Source of the DNA: Pelagicoccus sp. SDUM812002
GTDB taxonomy: Bacteria; Verrucomicrobiota; Verrucomicrobiia; Opitutales; Opitutaceae
Reading direction: 5' to 3'
Assembly (NCBI RefSeq): GCF_031127835.1
Contig: NZ_JARXHX010000013.1
Location: 84,793-148,792 of the forward strand
DNA length: 64,000 nt
A program made the position numbers and the translations under genes. Below the pieces are notes generated by a model that was not told the DNA's origin, searched no databases, and was given only the letters and a program-made list of their open reading frames with translations. Numbering within the stretch: position 1 is the stretch's first letter; every line of letters starts with the position of its first letter. Below, one piece after another: positions 60,617 to 64,000 of the stretch.

Positions 60617-60723
60617 ACGACACCAATCGCAGTTGTAGTGCCAACCTCCTACGAAACGATCGATATCGACTCTACAAGCCAAAGAAAACGAAACCCTTAA
60701 TGAGCTCAGCCACCATCTGATGA

Positions 60724-61347
60724 GCCTCAGGCGGACGAAGGTGGCGCGACACCGATTTTCGAGTCACTGGTCCCTCAGTAGCCGCCCTGTGCGGAGCGTT
60801 CTGGAACAATTGGATCGTCATCAAAGGCGAGCGCCTTACCTTCAGCGAAGCCTTACCACAGTAGAGTGTAGCAGAAGGATGCAGCCGCATTCTGGTCGCT
60901 CGCTCTGCTCCCTCGACCCACCAAAGCGAAATGGAACGTGTATCCGAAGCGCTCATAATCAGCGCTCGAAAGCGTCTCCATCTCACGACTCCTTATTTCA
61001 ACATCCGACCGTCCACGATCCAACTACTTCAGAAACGGGCACGCCAAGTCGTATCCATCATAATATTACTTCCGGGAAAAAGAATAGACAAGAAATGCGA
61101 ACGGTTTGTGGCCGATTCATGTATCGCCGATTTCATTACAGAGCCAACCGTAAAGATGTATCGTTATCAGCGTTCCATGATTCACATTAAAGCCATTCGT
61201 CTCGACGATTGGATAAGCTGTGTGGGATCGCCCAACTTTAATCAACGATCGCGCAAGAAGGATTTCGACGTAGCGATGGTGGTGCAGGATAAAAACTTAG
61301 CCAGCACCCTTGAACGACACCTCAAAGATGACCTAGCCCTCAGCTAG
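60724..61347 (+). pseudogene. Phospholipase D / cardiolipin-synthase-like gene, truncated and interrupted
   Basis: One frame reads RRWRDTDFRVTGPSVAALCGAFWNNWIVIKGERL, matching the middle of bacterial PLD/cardiolipin synthases, then meets a TAG at 60862-60864. It continues in the same frame with SRILVARSAP, AARKRLHLTTPYFNI-like sequence and the second HKD motif HIKAIRLDDWISCVGSPNFNQRS. The N-terminal half with the first HKD motif and membrane anchor is missing, closed by a TGA at 60721. The part from 60931 could be translated alone, but half a PLD active site should be inactive. Confidence 0.8.
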
Positions 61348-61440
61348 GCAATCGATCCTAAAAGCATTAAAAATGCCTACGCTGGCCAAACGTCTCCTTC
61401 GCAAATCACTGATGCTCTTCAAGGAGCAACTCTAGCGTTC

Positions 61441-61716
61441 TTAAAAGAGTCGACGACGCTGTGTTAAATCATCCAAAGCTCCCGCCACGTCGCTCAAGGC
61501 GAAGATTGCTCGGTCCAGCTTACTCCCGAGACTTCGGCTAGGGAGGAATGTGCTCACACTGCCGCATATGCCTCCAAGGCAAAAAAACGAACCGACGAAT
61601 GCCAGACCCATTCCTATGACTGCGTCGCAGTGAAAAGCGGCTGCAAGCAAGGCTACGCCCAGCAGAGCTGTCAGCGCACGAGCGTGAACGGAACGAGTTG
61701 AAGGCGTAATTTCCAT
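61441..61716 (-). CDS. Possible small membrane protein
   Basis: A 91-residue frame from the ATG at 61716, inside a longer one. Two hydrophobic segments, ALTALLGVALLAAAFHCDAV and GMGLAFVGSFFCLGGICGSV, then a soluble C-terminus. It faintly recalls DUF2892-type proteins, without a firm match. Placed between the PLD remnant and the envelope block. Confidence 0.4.
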   Translation of the reverse strand: MEITPSTRSVHARALTALLGVALLAAAFHCDAVIGMGLAFVGSFFCLGGICGSVSTFLPSRSLGSKLDRAIFALSDVAGALDDLTQRRRLF

Positions 61717-62091
61717 TCCTATGGAACGGCACGGTGTGCCTGCTCCTGAGATCTTTTTCGCAGGATCAGTGGAAACGAAGGCTTTGAACCCTCCCCTAGA
61801 AAGGTTCCTCGAAGCGTATCCGACAGATTCATACGTTGCATGTAGTAGCACCCGGTCTACTGCAAAATGCAAAACGCAAACCGACAAAAAGGGGCCAAGT
61901 GCAGCAAAGCAGAAGATAAATATTCTGATACAAATTATTTATATTTTATAATCCACTTATCTACAAACACTTAACGAGAACATGATTTCCAGCGGCATTG
62001 CCTGTGCTCAAATAGACGAAAGCTCAAGCGGCGACTCCACTCGGAGTAGACTGACTACGAAGCATACAATTAAACCAACCAAGACGATAAA

Positions 62092-62541
62092 ATGAACGCA
62101 AGCACGACAGCAGACTCCGGATACGACATCAAAGAACGCAACCACAGCCAGACCGAGGGAAAGACCACGTCAGATTGGCTAGCTGAACGCAAAAGCGAGC
62201 TCCGCGAGGTGTTAGAGGAAAAGTCCAAGGCACTCAGCCGAAAGGCCCAAGACAGTTTGTCCGAGAAGCTGGGCAACTACCACTCCGCCGTCCGTAAAGC
62301 ATCGGAGAGCCTCGAAGAAGACTCGGAAACTCAGACCGCAAAGATCACTGCCAACATCGCTCAGCAAATCAGGGAATCCGCGGATTACATCCAAAACACC
62401 TCACCTGAGATGATCGTTGGCCAGGCCACGGACCGCGTACGGAAAGCCCCGATGCTCGCATTAGGTGTGGCAGCAATCGCCGGTTTCCTCGCAGGCCGCG
62501 TCATCATGAGTGCCAAAGACGACACTCCTCCCAGTTCCTAA
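62092..62541 (+). CDS. DUF883/ElaB-like membrane-anchored protein
   Basis: A 149-residue protein with a charged, helical, coiled-coil-prone N-terminal part (SELREVLEEKSKALSRKAQDSLSEKL...) and one C-terminal membrane helix (ALGVAAIAGFLAGRVIM). This layout matches DUF883/YqjD/ElaB proteins, which anchor in the inner membrane and can bind ribosomes in E. coli. First gene of a four-gene block. Confidence 0.7.
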   Translation: MNASTTADSGYDIKERNHSQTEGKTTSDWLAERKSELREVLEEKSKALSRKAQDSLSEKLGNYHSAVRKASESLEEDSETQTAKITANIAQQIRESADYIQNTSPEMIVGQATDRVRKAPMLALGVAAIAGFLAGRVIMSAKDDTPPSS

Positions 62542-62562
62542 AACCTTCACCTCCTTCCCAAC

Positions 62563-63036
62563 ATGTTAAACGAGCCCCAAAGCGAGCCAAGTTCCAAGAG
62601 CACTGGCAAAGCATCAATCATCGATCTCGCAGGTGATTTGAAGGACGAATTTTTTCACCTGTTTAGAGCGACGACTCAGTTGTTGCGCATCGAGCTAGCC
62701 GAGAACGTCAACAACGCCTCTGACGCGATTCGCCGCACGATAGCGGGGTTCGTAGTGGCCGGTGCCAGTGCCATTATGCTACTGCTCGGAGTCGACCTAC
62801 TTATAATAAACCTGCTCGCTCCCGATATACTAAGCTACATCACTGCGGCAACCGTATCGACACTGAGCCTTGCCACAATTCTCGGCATTGTAGGGATAGT
62901 ATTGTTCCGCAAGAACAAGAACGCTCTGAGCGCGGAAAAGCTAATTCCCGACCGAACACTCGCCACGCTCGAAGAACACGCAGAGTGGATATCACGAAAA
63001 GCGGAGGATCTTAAAGATGATACAAGAGAACTTTGA
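62563..63036 (+). CDS. Phage-holin-X-like (DUF1469-type) membrane protein
   Basis: A 157-residue protein with an N-terminal amphipathic helix (LAGDLKDEFFHLFRATTQLLRIELAEN), two membrane helices (about 62-85 and 95-115) and a charged cytosolic tail. The pattern matches 'putative Actinobacterial holin-X' proteins, which despite the name are chromosomal and normally found with DUF883 and DUF3618 genes. It overlaps the next gene by 20 bases. Confidence 0.78.
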   Translation: MLNEPQSEPSSKSTGKASIIDLAGDLKDEFFHLFRATTQLLRIELAENVNNASDAIRRTIAGFVVAGASAIMLLLGVDLLIINLLAPDILSYITAATVSTLSLATILGIVGIVLFRKNKNALSAEKLIPDRTLATLEEHAEWISRKAEDLKDDTREL

Positions 63037-63364
63037 GAACACGGACAAGGAGACGCAGGACAACAGTAGCGTGCAGCTCCAACGCCAGATCACAGCATCT
63101 CGAGCCCGTATGTCGCGCACGCTCGACGAGATTGGTGAAGAGCTTCAACCTAAGCGATTCATTGAGCAATATGTCAACGAATACTCCGAGCAGCTCGTAG
63201 AGAATGTTGCCAGAAAGAGTAAAACCTACGTGGCAGAGATAGTACGCAAGACCAAAGAGAATCCATTACCAATTCTCGCTCTCGCCGCGGGACTTGCCCT
63301 GTTTGTGAGCCAAACAAATCGGAGCTCTGAAACTCCAAATCCTTCTAAAAGCTCAGACACCTGA
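63017..63364 (+). CDS. DUF3618 protein
   Basis: A 115-residue protein with the DUF3618 core QRQITASRARMSRTLDEIGEELQPK, a helical middle and a C-terminal membrane helix (PILALAAGLALFV). Overlaps the holin-like gene, so translation is coupled. Function unknown. Confidence 0.82.
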   Translation: MIQENFENTDKETQDNSSVQLQRQITASRARMSRTLDEIGEELQPKRFIEQYVNEYSEQLVENVARKSKTYVAEIVRKTKENPLPILALAAGLALFVSQTNRSSETPNPSKSSDT

Positions 63365-63414
63365 ACAAAAGATAAACTTAATAGAACAAGAGATAAAAGC
63401 TAACCTACGAAAAA

Positions 63415-63903
63415 ATGAGAGAAGAAGAAACCACCACACTACCGCATGAACCGACTGAAGCGGACATTGAAGCAAACCAGCCCAAAGCTGGAGGATTTAT
63501 CGAGAAAACATCCAGCAAAATCCACGACGCCAAAAGCCAAGCGGGCGCTGCTGCAATCGAATTCGCGGACAAGGCCAAGCGTCGAATCGCTGATACTTCA
63601 GACGCCGCTAAGGTAAAGTATACAGAAGTCAAAGAACAGGCTTCCTTGAAGGGTGCCGAAGCAAAAGTAGCTGTCCAATCCTCGTTTGATAAGCATCCCT
63701 TGGCCTACGTCGCTGGAGCCTTGGTCGCAGGCGTCGCCATCGGAGCACTCTTGCCTCGCTCACGTAAGGAGAGCGACATGCTAGCCTCTTCAGGACGAAA
63801 GGTCCGCAATACCGCAAGCTCAGCAGTGCAAGAAACCAAGGAAGCAGCTCAGGCTGCCACCGACGCTGCTACTGACACCTTCAAGCAGCATATAAGCGAA
63901 TAG
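63415..63903 (+). CDS. YtxH/DUF883-like protein
   Basis: A 162-residue protein. Long charged helices with Ala/Lys/Asp repeats (FADKAKRRIADTSDAAKVKYTEVKEQASLKGAEAKVAV), one membrane helix (LAYVAGALVAGVAIGALLP) near 106-124, and a second amphipathic stretch at the C-terminus (AVQETKEAAQAATDAATDTFKQHI). It resembles LEA-like and YtxH proteins linked to osmotic or desiccation stress. Last gene of the block; the remaining 97 bases hold no gene I can support. Confidence 0.7.
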   Translation: MREEETTTLPHEPTEADIEANQPKAGGFIEKTSSKIHDAKSQAGAAAIEFADKAKRRIADTSDAAKVKYTEVKEQASLKGAEAKVAVQSSFDKHPLAYVAGALVAGVAIGALLPRSRKESDMLASSGRKVRNTASSAVQETKEAAQAATDAATDTFKQHISE

Positions 63904-64000
63904 CGGTTCATGCGGATAAATTCCCGCTTTTAAAACGGTGGTCACTGCACCGAGACCGAACAATTAAACGGCCTACTCGATAGGCTCTACGGAGTCGGCG

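Noticed and set aside
1..64000. CRISPR arrays, insertion sequences, prophage or integrative element ends
   Set aside because: No regularly spaced direct repeats, transposase, integrase or tRNA-linked direct repeats were found; the 'holin' gene is of the chromosomal holin-X type and not a phage sign.

Overview
The window reads as a chromosomal stretch of a Gram-negative heterotroph, most likely Verrucomicrobiota, class Opitutia (the Pelagicoccus/Puniceicoccus side is an inference). The pointers are a VPDSG-type C-terminal sorting tail (37335-38048), a Bacteroidetes/Opitutia-style ECF sigma remnant with its coupled small membrane partner, secreted glycan hydrolases with Asp-rich calcium-type repeats, weak Shine-Dalgarno signals, and a long protein resembling PPi-type PEP carboxykinase. 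Base composition looks even throughout. I see no insertion sequence, prophage, CRISPR array or rRNA operon. There are two tRNA genes (Gln-TTG, Leu-TAA) and several clear intrinsic terminators.

Layout. 1-5.3 kb: response regulator, hybrid histidine kinase and secreted GH10 xylanase. 5.3-8.4 kb: uracil-DNA glycosylase and riboflavin synthase, divergent from a SatD-family/DUF3307 pair that has three evenly spaced palindromes in front of it. 8.4-18 kb: a beta-hydroxyacid dehydrogenase, class II fructose-bisphosphate aldolase, a stand-alone BLUF photoreceptor, a GH2 beta-mannosidase-like enzyme, an orphan DUF5706/PycTM-like membrane protein, a glutamate-synthase-domain protein with DoxX, and two unknown membrane proteins. 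18-30.2 kb: pyrH-frr, proB, a UvrD-like helicase, then a mostly co-directional run (8-oxoguanine glycosylase, class D beta-lactamase-like protein, ABC-class ATPase, GT8 glycosyltransferase, kinase-fold-like protein, amidohydrolase, gamma carbonic anhydrase). 30.2-38 kb: CHASE histidine kinase, elongation factor P with an unusual loop, a decayed sigma-factor operon, RlmI-like methyltransferase, ClC transporter, SYLF protein and the VPDSG protein. 38-48.4 kb: a dipeptide/oligopeptide ABC importer split into two blocks by a PhzF protein and a 1156-residue putative PPi-PEPCK. 48.7-50.6 kb: OsmC, quinone reductase, tRNA-Leu. 50.9-58.6 kb: a tight operon with a phosphatase-EEP fusion, a TVP38/DedA-like protein, an (alpha/alpha)6 glycosidase, a GT4 glycosyltransferase and an AI-2E-type permease. 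58.6-64 kb: an envelope/stress block with Dps, DUF4112, a broken phospholipase D gene, and a DUF883-like / holin-X / DUF3618 / YtxH-like set.

Most interesting for follow-up: the 29-bp-phased palindrome array before satD; the 51-57.5 kb operon, which looks like a lipid- or phosphosugar-linked glycan pathway; the Asn-tipped EF-P loop; the orphan PycTM-like protein; the kinase-fold protein in the GT8 cluster; and two gene remnants (ECF sigma operon and PLD) showing how accessory functions decay here.
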